Shown: positions 1-8,987, numbered from the stretch's first letter. The stretch is DNA of 64,000 nt from Caballeronia calidae (GCF_900044055.2 NZ_FCOX02000007.1:161771-225770), one strand, 5' to 3'. Notes: a model not told the origin generated them from the sequence alone. Program-made: numbers and translations.

Positions 1-984
1 ATCAAGGCGCACGCGCTCGGCCTGCCCGCCGAGGATTACTTCAACGATCAGGTTCTCGAGGACAAGGACCTGCTCTACTCGGGCGTGCGCGCGCTGCCGC
101 AGGACTTCTGGACCCGGCACGCGAAGGGCATGGAGAGCTGGCAGGACACCAAGACCGGCACGACGTACTACCGCGTCACCGGGCCGCTGTGCCCTTCGAT
201 GCTCGTCAACGAGTTCGTCTATCTCGAGCCGCAGAACGGCGAGCCGTCGTTCCACGCGGTCGTGCGCGAGCTGAACGGCAAGACCGCGCTCCTGCAGACG
301 CTGCGCGACTACGGTCATCACAAGAACAACGTGTGGGGCATCACGGCGCGCAACCGCGAGCAGAACTTCGCGCTCAACCTGTTGATGAACCCGGAAGTCG
401 ATTTCGTCACGCTGCTCGGTCAGGCGGGCACCGGCAAGACGCTGATGGCGCTCGCCGCGGGCCTCGCTCAAGTGCTTGATGACAAGCGCTACAACGAGAT
501 CATCGTGACGCGCGCGACGGTGCCGGTCGGGGAGGATATCGGCTTTCTGCCCGGCACCGAGGAAGAGAAGATGCAGCCGTGGATGGGCGCCTTCGACGAC
601 AACCTCGAAGTCCTGCAGAAAACCGACGACGCCGCCGGCGAATGGGGCCGCGCCGCGACGCAGGAGCTGATCCGCTCGCGCCTCAAGGTGAAGAGCATGA
701 ACTTCATGCGCGGCCGCACCTTCGTCGACAAGTACGTGATCATCGACGAGGCGCAAAACCTCACGCCGAAGCAGATGAAGACGCTCGTCACGCGCGCGGG
801 CCCGGGCACGAAGATCGTGTGCCTCGGCAACATCGCGCAGATCGACACGCCTTATCTGACTGAAGGCAGCTCGGGCCTCACGTATGTCGTCGATCGCTTC
901 AAGGGCTGGACGCACAGCGGTCACGTGACGCTCGCGCGCGGCGAACGTTCGCGTCTCGCCGACTACGCGTCCGACATTCTGTAA
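1..984 (+). CDS. PhoH family ATPase, 5' end outside window
   Basis: The reading frame is open from base 1, so the N-terminus (probably a PIN-type nuclease domain, as in the longer PhoH2/YlaK-like proteins) lies outside the window; 327 residues are visible. The PhoH P-loop ATPase domain is clear: Walker A GQAGTGKT at nt 418-441 and Walker B IIDEAQN at about nt 738-758, followed by the family segment LTPKQMKTLVTR and a sensor-like CLGN. Family knowledge: PIN-PhoH proteins are ATP-dependent RNA helicases/RNases. The last codons run into a strong terminator, so this is the end of a transcription unit. Substrate unknown. Confidence 0.9.
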   Translation: MKAHALGLPAEDYFNDQVLEDKDLLYSGVRALPQDFWTRHAKGMESWQDTKTGTTYYRVTGPLCPSMLVNEFVYLEPQNGEPSFHAVVRELNGKTALLQTLRDYGHHKNNVWGITARNREQNFALNLLMNPEVDFVTLLGQAGTGKTLMALAAGLAQVLDDKRYNEIIVTRATVPVGEDIGFLPGTEEEKMQPWMGAFDDNLEVLQKTDDAAGEWGRAATQELIRSRLKVKSMNFMRGRTFVDKYVIIDEAQNLTPKQMKTLVTRAGPGTKIVCLGNIAQIDTPYLTEGSSGLTYVVDRFKGWTHSGHVTLARGERSRLADYASDIL

Positions 985-1006
985 GCGCGCGGCATTCATC
1001 GCGATG

Positions 1007-1047
1007 AGCGGCCCGGCGGAGCGATCCGCCGGGCCGCTTTCTTTTGT
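1007..1047 (+). terminator. Rho-independent terminator after phoH-like gene
   Basis: A perfect 14-bp GC-rich stem (1007-1020 with 1025-1038) closes a GCGA loop and is followed by a T-rich run CTTTCTTTTG. It starts 22 bases after the stop codon. Confidence 0.85.
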
Positions 1048-1180
1048 CTGAACGTTCCGCGGTTGCAACACTTACGGCATAAACTTCATGTAAATCCTCA
1101 AGACATCTTGCTGCACGCCCGTTCGGCGGATTAGTATCGGCACACTGCCCTTTCTGGCGCGTTTTCGCTCGCCTATTGCA

Positions 1181-2140
1181 ATGCGTCGAATCTGGTTGCT
1201 GCTTCTCGTTGCCGTGGTGCTCGCCGCGTGTGGAACCGCGCCGCAGCAGACGGCGCGCAAGCCCGCCGCCAGCACGAACGCCAATCGCACCTACAAACCG
1301 CCGCCCGGCTTCCCGAATTTCGTCGATCACAGCGTCGGGCGCGAGGAAATCTCCATTCAGGCGATGTCGCTCGTCGGCGTGCCGTACCGTTGGGGCGGCA
1401 ATACGCCGGACGCCGGATTCGATTGCAGCGGGCTCGTGCGCTATGTCGTCGATCGCGCGGCGTCGGTCAATCTGCCGCGCACGACGGCGGAGATGAGTTC
1501 GCGCGGCGATTCCGTCGAGCCGGACGAAATCGCGACGGGCGATCTGGTCTTCTTCAACACGACCGGGCGGCCGCATTCGCACGTGGGCATCTACGTCGGC
1601 AAATTGCGCTTCGTGAATGCGCCGTCGACGGGCGGCACCGTGCGGCTCGACTATCTGACGAATCCGTATTGGGCAAAGCGCTTCGACGGCATCCGGCGCG
1701 TTGCGGCGCCCAAGGCAGCGCCGACGCCGTTCGATGCGCCCACATACATGGCATCGCCGGCGCAGACGCCTGCGCCCGCTCCGGCGCCGGCCTACGCCCG
1801 GCAAGCAGCGCCGGCGAACGCCGACGCCTTCGAGCCGCCGCCCTCGTCCCTGAACGCGGCGCAGCGTCAGGCGCAGGCCGCGGGCGCGACCGCGCCTTCC
1901 GTCGCGACGATCAACGCGTCGTCCGATCCGATCCAGGCCGCCGCCGACGCCTTCGAGCCGCCGCCGCCGACCTCGCGCGCCGCGCGCCAGCAGGCACGCG
2001 CTGCCCAGGCACCGGCCGAACCCGCGGACTCCACCGAACCGCCCGTGCGCGTGATGCGCGCGTCCACCGGCTCGCTCGCCGCGCCGCGCCCCGCACAAAG
2101 CGACGATCCCATCGCGCGCTTCGCCACTGGCAGCAACTGA
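1181..2140 (+). CDS. C40 (NlpC/P60) peptidase lipoprotein
   Basis: Predicted 319-residue outer-membrane lipoprotein: basic N-terminus, hydrophobic stretch and lipobox LAAC with Cys17. The NlpC/P60 domain occupies about residues 52-160, with the catalytic Cys82 in DCSGLV and His134 in HSHVGIYV, so it should be an active cell-wall endopeptidase cutting stem peptides (family knowledge). Residues after about 175 form an Ala/Pro-rich low-complexity tail in which a DAFEPPP motif occurs twice within roughly 50-residue units, probably a periplasmic spacer. It is a single gene between the phoH-like terminator and an SDR gene. The target muropeptide is unknown. Confidence 0.88.
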   Translation: MRRIWLLLLVAVVLAACGTAPQQTARKPAASTNANRTYKPPPGFPNFVDHSVGREEISIQAMSLVGVPYRWGGNTPDAGFDCSGLVRYVVDRAASVNLPRTTAEMSSRGDSVEPDEIATGDLVFFNTTGRPHSHVGIYVGKLRFVNAPSTGGTVRLDYLTNPYWAKRFDGIRRVAAPKAAPTPFDAPTYMASPAQTPAPAPAPAYARQAAPANADAFEPPPSSLNAAQRQAQAAGATAPSVATINASSDPIQAAADAFEPPPPTSRAARQQARAAQAPAEPADSTEPPVRVMRASTGSLAAPRPAQSDDPIARFATGSN

Positions 2141-2197
2141 CGCGCGCTGTACGTCTCTGCTATCGTGTTCCGATCATCTTCATCGGAGCGCGGCATC

Positions 2198-3004
2198 ATG
2201 GACCTGGGACTCGCGGGCAAGGTCGTCCTGATCACGGGCGGCAGCAAGGGAATCGGATTCGCATGCGCGAAAGCGTTCGCGAGCGAAGGCGCGAAAGTCG
2301 CGATCGTCTCGCGCGATGCCGCGAATCTCGCCCGCGCCCGCGAGCAGCTGGCGAGCGCCGGTCATCACGTCCATCTCGCCCGCGCCGATCTGCACGAGGC
2401 GCACAGCGCCGAGGATGTCGTCGAGGAAGCGAGCGCCGCGCTCGGACCGATCGATATTCTCATCAACAGCGCCGGCGCCGCGCGCCGCTACGATCCGGAT
2501 ACGCTCGATGCCGCCGCCTACAAGGCCGCGATGGACGCCAAGTACTTCTCCTATGTCTATCCGCAGCAAGTGGTGCTGAAGCGCATGGCCGAGCGCCTGC
2601 GCAACGATCCGCAGACCGAGCCCGGCGCGATCGTCAATATCGTCGGGATGGGCGGAAAGATCGCGACGGACATCCACATCGCGGGCGGCGCGGCCAATGC
2701 GGCGCTGATGCTCAACACGGTCGGGCTGGCGCATCACTATGCGAAGCTCGGCATCCGCATCAACGCGATCAATCCGGGCGCGACGCTGACCGAACGTGTC
2801 GAGGAAGCGCTCGAACTCGAAGCGACGCGCCAGGGCATCACGCGCGATCAGGTACTCGCCGACAGCCAGGCCAAAGTGCCGCTCGGGCGCTACGCGAAGC
2901 CGGAGGAAATCGCCGACGTGGCGCTCTTTCTGGCGAGCCGCCGCGCGAGTTACGTGTCGGGCGCGATCATTCCGATGGACGGAGTGTCGTCGCCGATCAT
3001 CTGA
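2198..3004 (+). CDS. SDR-family protein with degenerate catalytic motif
   Basis: The 268-residue protein has the Rossmann cofactor motif TGGSKGIG (13-20), NSAG near 90 and the C-terminal SDR segment INPGATLTE. The start at 2198 is chosen over an in-frame ATG at 2165 because MDLGLAGKVVLITGG is the usual SDR beginning and a GGAG lies about 10 bases upstream. The usual Tyr-x-x-x-Lys is absent: residues aligning with YSASKAAL read GGAANAAL, so Tyr is Gly163 and Lys is Asn167, and the active-site Ser is also replaced. It may bind NAD(P) without classical SDR catalysis. It is convergent with the pit gene. Confidence 0.85.
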   Translation: MDLGLAGKVVLITGGSKGIGFACAKAFASEGAKVAIVSRDAANLARAREQLASAGHHVHLARADLHEAHSAEDVVEEASAALGPIDILINSAGAARRYDPDTLDAAAYKAAMDAKYFSYVYPQQVVLKRMAERLRNDPQTEPGAIVNIVGMGGKIATDIHIAGGAANAALMLNTVGLAHHYAKLGIRINAINPGATLTERVEEALELEATRQGITRDQVLADSQAKVPLGRYAKPEEIADVALFLASRRASYVSGAIIPMDGVSSPII

Positions 3005-3008
3005 CGCG

Positions 3009-3038
3009 CTTCGGCCCCGAAAGCGTTCGGGGCCGAAG
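3009..3038. terminator. Hairpin between convergent SDR and pit genes
   Basis: A perfect 13-bp stem (3009-3021 with 3026-3038) closes a 4-base AGCG loop between two convergent genes. There is no T-tract on either strand, so it may be a weak bidirectional terminator or an mRNA-stabilising hairpin. Confidence 0.6.
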
Positions 3039-3052
3039 GCAAGGTGGAACCC

Positions 3053-4063
3053 TTACAGGAAGCGGTGGCCGACCCACCAGCCCGCTGCCGCGAGCGCTGC
3101 GGATGCGGGAATGGTCAGAATCCACGCCCACACGATATTGCCTGCGACGCCCCAGCGCACCGCGCTGAACTTCTGCGTCGCGCCGACGCCGACGATCGCG
3201 CCGGTGATCGTATGCGTCGTGGAAACGGGAATGCCGAGGAACGACGCCATGAAGAGCGTGAGCGCCCCGCCCGTCTCCGCGCAGAATCCGCCGACGGGCT
3301 TGAGCTTCGTGATCTTCTGACCCATCGTCCGCACGATGCGCCAGCCGCCGAACAGCGTGCCCAGGCCCATCGAGAGATAGCAGAGACCGATCACCCAGAT
3401 CGGCGGCGCTTCGGACGTCACGGAGGAATAGCCGGTCGCGATCAGCAGCATCCAGATGATGCCGATGGTCTTCTGCGCATCATTGCCGCCGTGGCCGAGC
3501 GAATACAGGCCGGCGGACACGAGCTGCAAGCGGCGGAAGCGCCGGTCGACCTTCGAAGGCGGCGTGCGGAAATACAGCCACGACACGAGCAGCATGAAGA
3601 ACGAGCCGAGCACGAAGCCGAGCAGCGGCGAAATGAAAATGAACGCGACGGTTTTGAGCAGCCCGTCCCAGTTCAGCGATGCCCAGCCCGACTTGGCGAG
3701 CGCCGCGCCGACGAGACCGCCGATCAGCGCATGCGACGAGCTCGAGGGAATGCCGTAGATCCACGTGACGATGTTCCAGCCGATCGCCCCCACGAGCGCG
3801 CCGAAGATGACGTAGTGATCGACGATTTCGGGATCGATCGTGCCCTTGCCGACGGTCGCGGCGACCTTCAGGTGGAAGATGAAATACGCGATGACGTTGA
3901 ACGCCGCGGCGAACGCGACCGCCTGCTGCGGCTTGAGCACGCCGGTAGAAACGACCGTCGCGATGGAGTTGGCGGCGTCGTGAAAGCCGTTCATGAAGTC
4001 GAACGCGAGTGCGACTATGACGAGCAAGGCGACTGCCCAAATGGCAAGTTGAATCGAATGCAT
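3053..4063 (-). CDS. pit: PiT-family inorganic phosphate transporter
   Basis: A 336-residue, highly hydrophobic inner-membrane protein carrying the two inverted signature repeats of the PiT (PF01384) family: NGFHDAANS at residues 25-33 and GHGGNDAQKT in the second half. Family members are low-affinity, proton- or metal-coupled phosphate symporters. It lies downstream of the DUF47 gene on the same strand with a 94-base gap; this DUF47-Pit pairing is common in bacteria and suggests the DUF47 protein modulates the transporter. It is shorter than E. coli PitA, typical of the compact bacterial form. Confidence 0.92.
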   Translation of the reverse strand: MHSIQLAIWAVALLVIVALAFDFMNGFHDAANSIATVVSTGVLKPQQAVAFAAAFNVIAYFIFHLKVAATVGKGTIDPEIVDHYVIFGALVGAIGWNIVTWIYGIPSSSSHALIGGLVGAALAKSGWASLNWDGLLKTVAFIFISPLLGFVLGSFFMLLVSWLYFRTPPSKVDRRFRRLQLVSAGLYSLGHGGNDAQKTIGIIWMLLIATGYSSVTSEAPPIWVIGLCYLSMGLGTLFGGWRIVRTMGQKITKLKPVGGFCAETGGALTLFMASFLGIPVSTTHTITGAIVGVGATQKFSAVRWGVAGNIVWAWILTIPASAALAAAGWWVGHRFL

Positions 4064-4157
4064 CAGTTGGTTTTGTTTTGACCGGTCTGGAAATGCGCTG
4101 CCGGTTTTTCGTGCGGGCGCGCTGGCTTGCCGCGCGCCGCGGGTTCGGACGACTTGA

Positions 4158-4784
4158 TCAGGCGTTTTCCAGCACGATGCCTTCGATGATGTTCGCGACG
4201 TCCTCGCACTTGTCGGTGATCGTCTCGAGCAGTTCGTAGATCGCCTTCAGCTTGATGAGCGTCTTCACGTCGTCTTCCTCGCGGAAGAGCTTCGACATCG
4301 CCGAGCGCAGCACGCGGTCGGCATCCGACTCGAGGCGGTCGATTTCCTCGCAGATCTTCAGGATCTCGCTTGCGCGCTTCATATCTGCCAGCAATTCGAC
4401 GGCCTGCTGCACGCGCGTGACCGTGCTCGTGCAGATATGCGCGAGCTGGCTCGCCTCCGACGTCACGGAGCGCACGTCATACAGCGAAATGGCCGTGGCG
4501 ACGTCCTCCATCAGGTCGAGGATGTCGTCCATCGTGGTGATGAGCTTGTGGATTTCGTCGCGGTCGAGCGGCGTGATGAACGTCTTGTGCAGCAGATCGA
4601 TGGTCTCGTGCGTGAGCTTGTCGGCGCGCTTTTCGTTCGCCTGCACGTTCTGCTTGTGGACCTCGGCTTCGTCGAGGTTGTCGATCAGGAGTTCGAGCTC
4701 GCGGCTGGCATCGACCATGCATTTCGCGTGCGCGTTGAAGATCTCGAAGAATTTGCCCTCGGTGGGCATGAAACGACCGAACAT
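4158..4784 (-). CDS. DUF47 (PhoU-like) phosphate transport accessory protein
   Basis: A 208-residue soluble, largely helical protein of the DUF47/PhoU-like family (for example segments GKFFEIFNAHAKC and ITPLDRDEIHKLI). The internal start at 4784 (MFGRFMPTEGKFF) is preferred; the longer frame to 4901 adds 39 residues of non-conserved, Cys/Arg-rich sequence. Family knowledge: DUF47 proteins sit next to Pit transporters and are thought to regulate phosphate import. It is first in a two-gene unit with pit. The upstream region abuts the dnaB 3' end, so the promoter must lie within about 140 bases. Confidence 0.88.
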   Translation of the reverse strand: MFGRFMPTEGKFFEIFNAHAKCMVDASRELELLIDNLDEAEVHKQNVQANEKRADKLTHETIDLLHKTFITPLDRDEIHKLITTMDDILDLMEDVATAISLYDVRSVTSEASQLAHICTSTVTRVQQAVELLADMKRASEILKICEEIDRLESDADRVLRSAMSKLFREEDDVKTLIKLKAIYELLETITDKCEDVANIIEGIVLENA

Positions 4785-4926
4785 GAAATTCCCGTTAAAT
4801 GGGTCAGTTTTGAGGCGGACATCAAACTGACATATTGTACCTGCGCACACTACCCCGCGCACCGCGCGTGCCTGACGCGCGACTTGCGGGTGTCGCGACA
4901 CATTGACAGTGGATGCGGTGGAGCGT

Positions 4927-6315
4927 TTATTCGCCGCCGTAGAAGTTCTGCGCGCCGGCGAAATTATCGAACTTCGTGTATTGGCCGTGGAAAGTCAGAC
5001 GTACCGGACCGATCGGACCGTTACGCTGCTTGCCGATGATGATCTCGGCGGTGCCCTTGTCGGGGCTGTCGGGGTTGTAGACTTCGTCGCGGTAGATGAA
5101 AAGAATGACGTCCGCGTCCTGTTCGATAGCGCCCGATTCGCGCAGGTCCGACATGATCGGGCGCTTGTTCGGCCGCTGCTCGAGACCGCGGTTCAGCTGC
5201 GACAGCGCGATCACCGGCACGTCGAGTTCCTTCGCGAGACTCTTCAGCGAACGCGAAATTTCGGAGATTTCAGTCGCGCGGTTTTCGCCGCCGCCCGAGC
5301 CGCTCATCAGCTGCAAATAGTCGACGATGATCAGACCGAGCTTGCCGCATTGCCGCGACAGACGGCGCGCGCGCGAGCGCAGTTCCATCGGGTTCAGACC
5401 GCCGGTTTCGTCGATGAAAAGCTGCGCCTCGCTCATTTTCTGCACGGCGTGCGTGAGCTTCGGCCAGTCTTCGTCGGTCAGCCGCCCCGTGCGCATGCGA
5501 TGCTGGTCGAGCCGGCCGACCGAGCCGAGCATACGCATCGTCAGTTGCGTGCCGGGCATTTCCATCGAGAACACTGCAACGGGCAAGCCGTATTCCACCG
5601 CGACGTATTCGCCGATATTCATCGAGAACGCGGTCTTACCCATCGACGGGCGGCCCGCCACGATGATCAGCTCGCCGCCGTGCATGCCCGAGGTCATGCG
5701 ATCGAGATCGACGAAGCCTGTCGGCGTGCCGGTGACGTCGCTCGGATTGGCCGTGTGATAAAGCGTGTCGATGCGCTCGACGACCTGCGTCAGCAGCGGC
5801 CCGATCTCGAGAAAGCCCTGCGTGCCGCGCGAACCTTCCTCGGCGATCGAGAACACGCGCGCTTCGGCTTCATCGAGAATCTGGCGGACTTCCTTGCCTT
5901 GCGGATTGAAGGCGTCGGCGGAGATTTCATCCGCGACCGAAACCAGGCGGCGCAGCACCGCGCGATCGCGCACGATTTCGGCATAGCGGCGGATATTCGC
6001 CGCGCTCGGCGTGTTTTGCGCCAGCGCGTTCAGATACGCGAGCCCGCCCACTTCCTCGGCCTTGCCGGCCATCGTGAGCGCTTCGTAGACGGTGATCACG
6101 TCCGCCGGACGCGTCGCCGCGATCAGCTTGCCGATGTGCTCGTAGATGATGCGATGGTCGTAGCGATAAAAATCGCCCTGATGCATGACATCGGCGATGC
6201 GGTCCCATGCGGCATTGTCCAGCAGCAGGCCGCCGATCACGGATTGCTCGGCTTCGATCGAGTGCGGCGGGACCTTCAGCGCGTCGAGTTGCGGGTCTTT
6301 GGACGGAGCGTTCAT
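4927..6315 (-). CDS. dnaB: Replicative DNA helicase DnaB
   Basis: The 462-residue protein has the normal DnaB layout: N-terminal helical domain (residues about 15-120, starting VPPHSIEAEQSVIGG), linker, and RecA-like C-terminal domain with Walker A GRPSMGKT at 221-228 and Walker B LIIVDYLQLM near 330. It forms the hexameric replication-fork helicase. No intein or insertion is seen. It follows rplI on the same strand, separated by a terminator, and has its own candidate promoter. There is no Shine-Dalgarno sequence: the eight bases before ATG read CCCACCCC on the coding strand. This fits a leaderless or near-leaderless transcript. Confidence 0.96.
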   Translation of the reverse strand: MNAPSKDPQLDALKVPPHSIEAEQSVIGGLLLDNAAWDRIADVMHQGDFYRYDHRIIYEHIGKLIAATRPADVITVYEALTMAGKAEEVGGLAYLNALAQNTPSAANIRRYAEIVRDRAVLRRLVSVADEISADAFNPQGKEVRQILDEAEARVFSIAEEGSRGTQGFLEIGPLLTQVVERIDTLYHTANPSDVTGTPTGFVDLDRMTSGMHGGELIIVAGRPSMGKTAFSMNIGEYVAVEYGLPVAVFSMEMPGTQLTMRMLGSVGRLDQHRMRTGRLTDEDWPKLTHAVQKMSEAQLFIDETGGLNPMELRSRARRLSRQCGKLGLIIVDYLQLMSGSGGGENRATEISEISRSLKSLAKELDVPVIALSQLNRGLEQRPNKRPIMSDLRESGAIEQDADVILFIYRDEVYNPDSPDKGTAEIIIGKQRNGPIGPVRLTFHGQYTKFDNFAGAQNFYGGE

Positions 6316-6323
6316 GGGGTGGG

Positions 6324-6352
6324 ATTATCGAACAATGGCCGTGCGTGGACAA
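6324..6352 (-). promoter_or_regulatory. Putative dnaB promoter at the start codon
   Basis: On the minus strand TTGTCC (6352-6347) is followed after 17 bases by GATAAT (6329-6324). Only eight bases separate the -10 hexamer from the dnaB ATG, which places the expected transcription start at or next to the start codon. The -35 element overlaps the tail of the upstream ribosomal operon terminator. Confidence 0.55.
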
Positions 6353-6389
6353 TAAAAAATGGCAGGAGCCATGAAGCTCCTGCCATTTT
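6351..6389 (-). terminator. Terminator of rpsF-priB-rpsR-rplI operon
   Basis: A 14-bp perfect stem (6356-6369 with 6376-6389), six-base loop, followed on the minus strand by a T-rich run (ATTTTTTATT). It lies between the rplI stop and the dnaB start. Confidence 0.88.
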
Positions 6390-6425
6390 CATACTGCTCG
6401 CGAGGCACGAAGCCTCGCCTGAAAC

Positions 6426-6881
6426 TTACGCGTGCTCGCCGAGCACCGACACCGTGACGTCGACCAGCACGTCCGTATGCAGCGCCACTTGAACCGGATG
6501 GTCGCCGACCATCTTGATCGGGCCTTGCGGCAGACGCACTTGCGCCTTTTCGACTTCCGCGAAGCCTTGCTTCTTCAGCGCGTCAGCGATGTCCGCGTTC
6601 GTGACCGAACCGAACAGACGGCCATCGACGCCAGCCTTCTGGCCGATCTGAACCGTGAAGCCGTTCAGCTTTTCGCCTTGCGCTTGTGCGGCTGCCAGCT
6701 TTTCAGCGGCGACCTTTTCGAGATCCGCGCGGCGAACTTCGAATTCAGCGATTGCGTCCTTGGTCGCGCGGCGAGCCTTCTTGCCGGGGATCAGGAAGTT
6801 ACGTGCGTAGCCGTCCTTGACCTTGACGATATCGCCGAGGTTGCCCAGGTTGACGACCTTTTCCAAAAGAATGATTTGCAT
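6426..6881 (-). CDS. rplI: 50S ribosomal protein L9
   Basis: A 151-residue protein with the L9 N-terminal domain ([17 protein letters not shown], then [14 protein letters not shown]) that binds 23S rRNA, a long Ala/Lys-rich connecting helix (about 45-75) and the C-terminal domain ending in an alternating beta segment. Length is normal. It is the last gene of the rpsF operon, 28 bases after rpsR, with an AAGGAA ribosome binding site upstream of ATG. Confidence 0.97.
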   Translation of the reverse strand: MQIILLEKVVNLGNLGDIVKVKDGYARNFLIPGKKARRATKDAIAEFEVRRADLEKVAAEKLAAAQAQGEKLNGFTVQIGQKAGVDGRLFGSVTNADIADALKKQGFAEVEKAQVRLPQGPIKMVGDHPVQVALHTDVLVDVTVSVLGEHA

Positions 6882-6909
6882 TTTTGGCTTTCCTTAGTGC
6901 GTCGTCTGA

Positions 6910-7185
6910 TTAGGCCTTGTGCAGGTCGGTGTACGGCAGGAGCGCCAGGAAACGCGCGCGCTTGATTGCCGTGTCGAGCTGGCGCTGATAGTGCGCCTTC
7001 GTGCCAGTCAGACGAGCCGGCGTGATCTTGCCGTTTTCGCCGATGAAGTCCTTCAGCGTTTCCGTGTCCTTGTAGTCGATGTACTCGACGCCGGCTGCCG
7101 TGAAACGGCAGAACTTCTTGCGCTTGAAGAGCGGGTTTTGTTGCTGACGACGCTTGTCGAATTTCTTACCAGTCGGGCGGGGCAT
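6910..7185 (-). CDS. rpsR: 30S ribosomal protein S18
   Basis: A 91-residue small basic protein with the S18 core: [15 protein letters not shown], then [17 protein letters not shown] and [11 protein letters not shown] near the C-terminus. S18 pairs with S6 on the platform of the 30S subunit, matching its place in the operon with rpsF. The start ATG follows AAGGAC. The gene starts two bases after the priB stop codon, so the two are likely translationally coupled. Confidence 0.97.
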   Translation of the reverse strand: MPRPTGKKFDKRRQQQNPLFKRKKFCRFTAAGVEYIDYKDTETLKDFIGENGKITPARLTGTKAHYQRQLDTAIKRARFLALLPYTDLHKA

Positions 7186-7187
7186 GA

Positions 7188-7487
7188 TTAGTCCTTTCCA
7201 ATGTCCTGCAATTCTGTGATGTGAAACACCAGGGTTCGCGCGTTACGGCTCTTTTTCGCCAGAAAGCCGGTGAAGCGTGTTTCGACGCCCATCGGACAGC
7301 TTTCCAGCTTGCCGCTCGCTTCGCCGGCCGCTACCGCCTGCATGGTCAGTTCGATCTTTCGGGCAATGCCCGCTTCGACGACTTCCGCTGCGTGTTGCAA
7401 CGTGACGCTCGCGATCGGGATGCCGGCGGGCGTGTACCGCACCGGTTCGCGTTCCACGACGCTTGCTGTCAGTTGCAGCCGGTTCAC
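7188..7487 (-). CDS. priB: Primosomal replication protein PriB
   Basis: A 99-residue single OB-fold protein ([19 protein letters not shown] at the N-terminus) matching PriB/primosomal protein N, the SSB-like protein that helps PriA reload DnaB at collapsed forks. Start is GTG with no strong Shine-Dalgarno sequence, so translation may depend on rpsF upstream. The position between rpsF and rpsR is the classical beta- and gamma-proteobacterial arrangement. dnaB, the helicase it helps load, follows the operon. Confidence 0.94.
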   Translation of the reverse strand: MNRLQLTASVVEREPVRYTPAGIPIASVTLQHAAEVVEAGIARKIELTMQAVAAGEASGKLESCPMGVETRFTGFLAKKSRNARTLVFHITELQDIGKD

Positions 7488-7530
7488 TTAAAGTGTTCGA
7501 TCCTGGTGGCTTGACAGTTCGAAACTGTCC

Positions 7531-7902
7531 TTAAGCCTGCGCTTCGGACGGCTGGCTGGCCGCCTTCTTGGCTTCTTCGCGCTGCACTTCCTTCATCATC
7601 GGCGACGGGCCGGTTTCGGCCTTCTTCATCTTGACGATGAGGTGACGCAGAACGGCGTCATTGAACTTGAACGCGTGCTCCAGCTCTTCGAGCGTGGCTT
7701 GATCGCATTCGATGTTCATGCAGACGTAGTGAGCCTTCGCGAGTTTCTCGATCATGTAGGCCAGTTGGCGGCGGCCCCAGTCCTCGATGCGGTGGATCTG
7801 GCCACCGTGCGACGTGATCGTGCCCTTGTAGCGCTCGATCATCGCGGGCACTTGCTCGCTCTGATCGGGGTGCACGATAAATACGATTTCGTAATGACGC
7901 AT
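7531..7902 (-). CDS. rpsF: 30S ribosomal protein S6
   Basis: A 123-residue S6 protein starting [18 protein letters not shown] and ending in a charged, Lys/Glu/Ala-rich tail. The ATG at 7902 is chosen because AAGGAGTG lies 5-6 bases upstream and the S6 fold starts exactly here; the frame extends 20 residues further without conservation. It is the first gene of rpsF-priB-rpsR-rplI. S6 binds S18 on the 30S platform. Confidence 0.97.
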   Translation of the reverse strand: MRHYEIVFIVHPDQSEQVPAMIERYKGTITSHGGQIHRIEDWGRRQLAYMIEKLAKAHYVCMNIECDQATLEELEHAFKFNDAVLRHLIVKMKKAETGPSPMMKEVQREEAKKAASQPSEAQA

Positions 7903-7976
7903 ATTCACTCCTTGTGCTGACTTGTGGATTGAAGCCACCCGGGCGTCGGACCGGTGCGGCAAGTGAGAAGCCCAAG

Positions 7977-8005
7977 ATTATAGCTTGATGACTCCGCTCA
8001 CGCAA
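7977..8005 (-). promoter_or_regulatory. Promoter of the rpsF operon
   Basis: On the minus strand TTGCGT (8005-8000) and TATAAT (7982-7977) are separated by 17 bases, a near-consensus sigma-70 arrangement about 75 bases upstream of the rpsF ATG. Confidence 0.75.
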
Positions 8006-8033
8006 ATGCAATTTCGAGCGTCTTTTCAAGCAG

Positions 8034-8987
8034 TTAGCGCCCGAGGGCGGGCTCCTGCTGCGATTCTCCGGGAAGCGTGAGCGGACGGCTCCAGTAACCG
8101 GTCTGCGCGTAGATTTCCTTAAGATAATCAATGAAGTAGCGCACACGCGCAGGAACGTAGCGCTGCTGTGGATACACGGCCAGAATGTCGTAATCGGGCA
8201 GCTCGAAGTCGTCGAGAACGGTTTCCAGCTCGCCCGACTCCAGTTGCCGCTGGATTTCCCAAGTCGAGCGCCAGCCGAGCCCGAGCCCCTCCGACGCCCA
8301 GCGGTGCAGCAGTTCGCCGTCGTTGCAATCGAGATTGCCCGTGACGCGCACCGTCACGACTTTCCCGTTGCGCCGGAAATACCAGCCGCGGTTCTGGCCG
8401 CCCTGGAGATTGAACGCGAGGCAGTTGTGATTCGGCAGATCTTCGAGCGTTTTCGGCCGCCCGTGCTTCCTGAAGTACGCCGGCGTGCCGCACACGACGC
8501 GCCGGTTGCTGGCGAGCTTCACCGCGACGAAGTTCGGATCGACCGTTCCGCCGATGCGGATCGACAGGTCGTAACCCTCGCGCACCAGATCGACGACGCG
8601 ATCGGTCAGATTGAAGGACACCTGCAATTCGGGCTTGTCGCGCACGAACGGCGGCGCGTGCGGCGCCACATGCATGCGTCCGAACGCCGCCGGCGCCGAC
8701 ACGATCAGATGCCCGCCCACCGCGCGCCGCCCTGCCGTGAGTTCGTTTTCCGCCTGATCCCACTCAGAGAGCAGATTCTTGCAGCGCTCGAGAAAGGCCG
8801 CGCCCTCTTCGCTGACGACCAGCCTGCGCGTCGAGCGATACATCAGCTTCACGCCGAGCCGCTTTTCGAGCGCGTCGATGCGCCGACCGAGAATCACGGG
8901 CGACACGCCCTCTTCCAGCGCCGCCGCGGCCAGGCTGCCCGCCTCGGCCACGCGCACGAAGGTTTCTATCTGCTTGAAGCGGTCCAT
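8034..8987 (-). CDS. LysR-family regulator divergent from gcl
   Basis: A 317-residue LysR-type regulator: winged HTH at residues about 1-60 (MDRFKQIETFVRVAEAGSLAAAA) and a periplasmic-binding-like effector domain from about 90. It belongs to the CrgA-type branch that keeps the RRLVVSEEGAAFLE wing. Start at 8987 is preferred over 9017 because the HTH begins there. It is divergent from gcl-hyi-glxR with a 182-base gap and is the obvious candidate regulator of glyoxylate use; effector unknown. The C-terminus ends about 130 bases from the rpsF start. Confidence 0.9.
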   Translation of the reverse strand: MDRFKQIETFVRVAEAGSLAAAALEEGVSPVILGRRIDALEKRLGVKLMYRSTRRLVVSEEGAAFLERCKNLLSEWDQAENELTAGRRAVGGHLIVSAPAAFGRMHVAPHAPPFVRDKPELQVSFNLTDRVVDLVREGYDLSIRIGGTVDPNFVAVKLASNRRVVCGTPAYFRKHGRPKTLEDLPNHNCLAFNLQGGQNRGWYFRRNGKVVTVRVTGNLDCNDGELLHRWASEGLGLGWRSTWEIQRQLESGELETVLDDFELPDYDILAVYPQQRYVPARVRYFIDYLKEIYAQTGYWSRPLTLPGESQQEPALGR

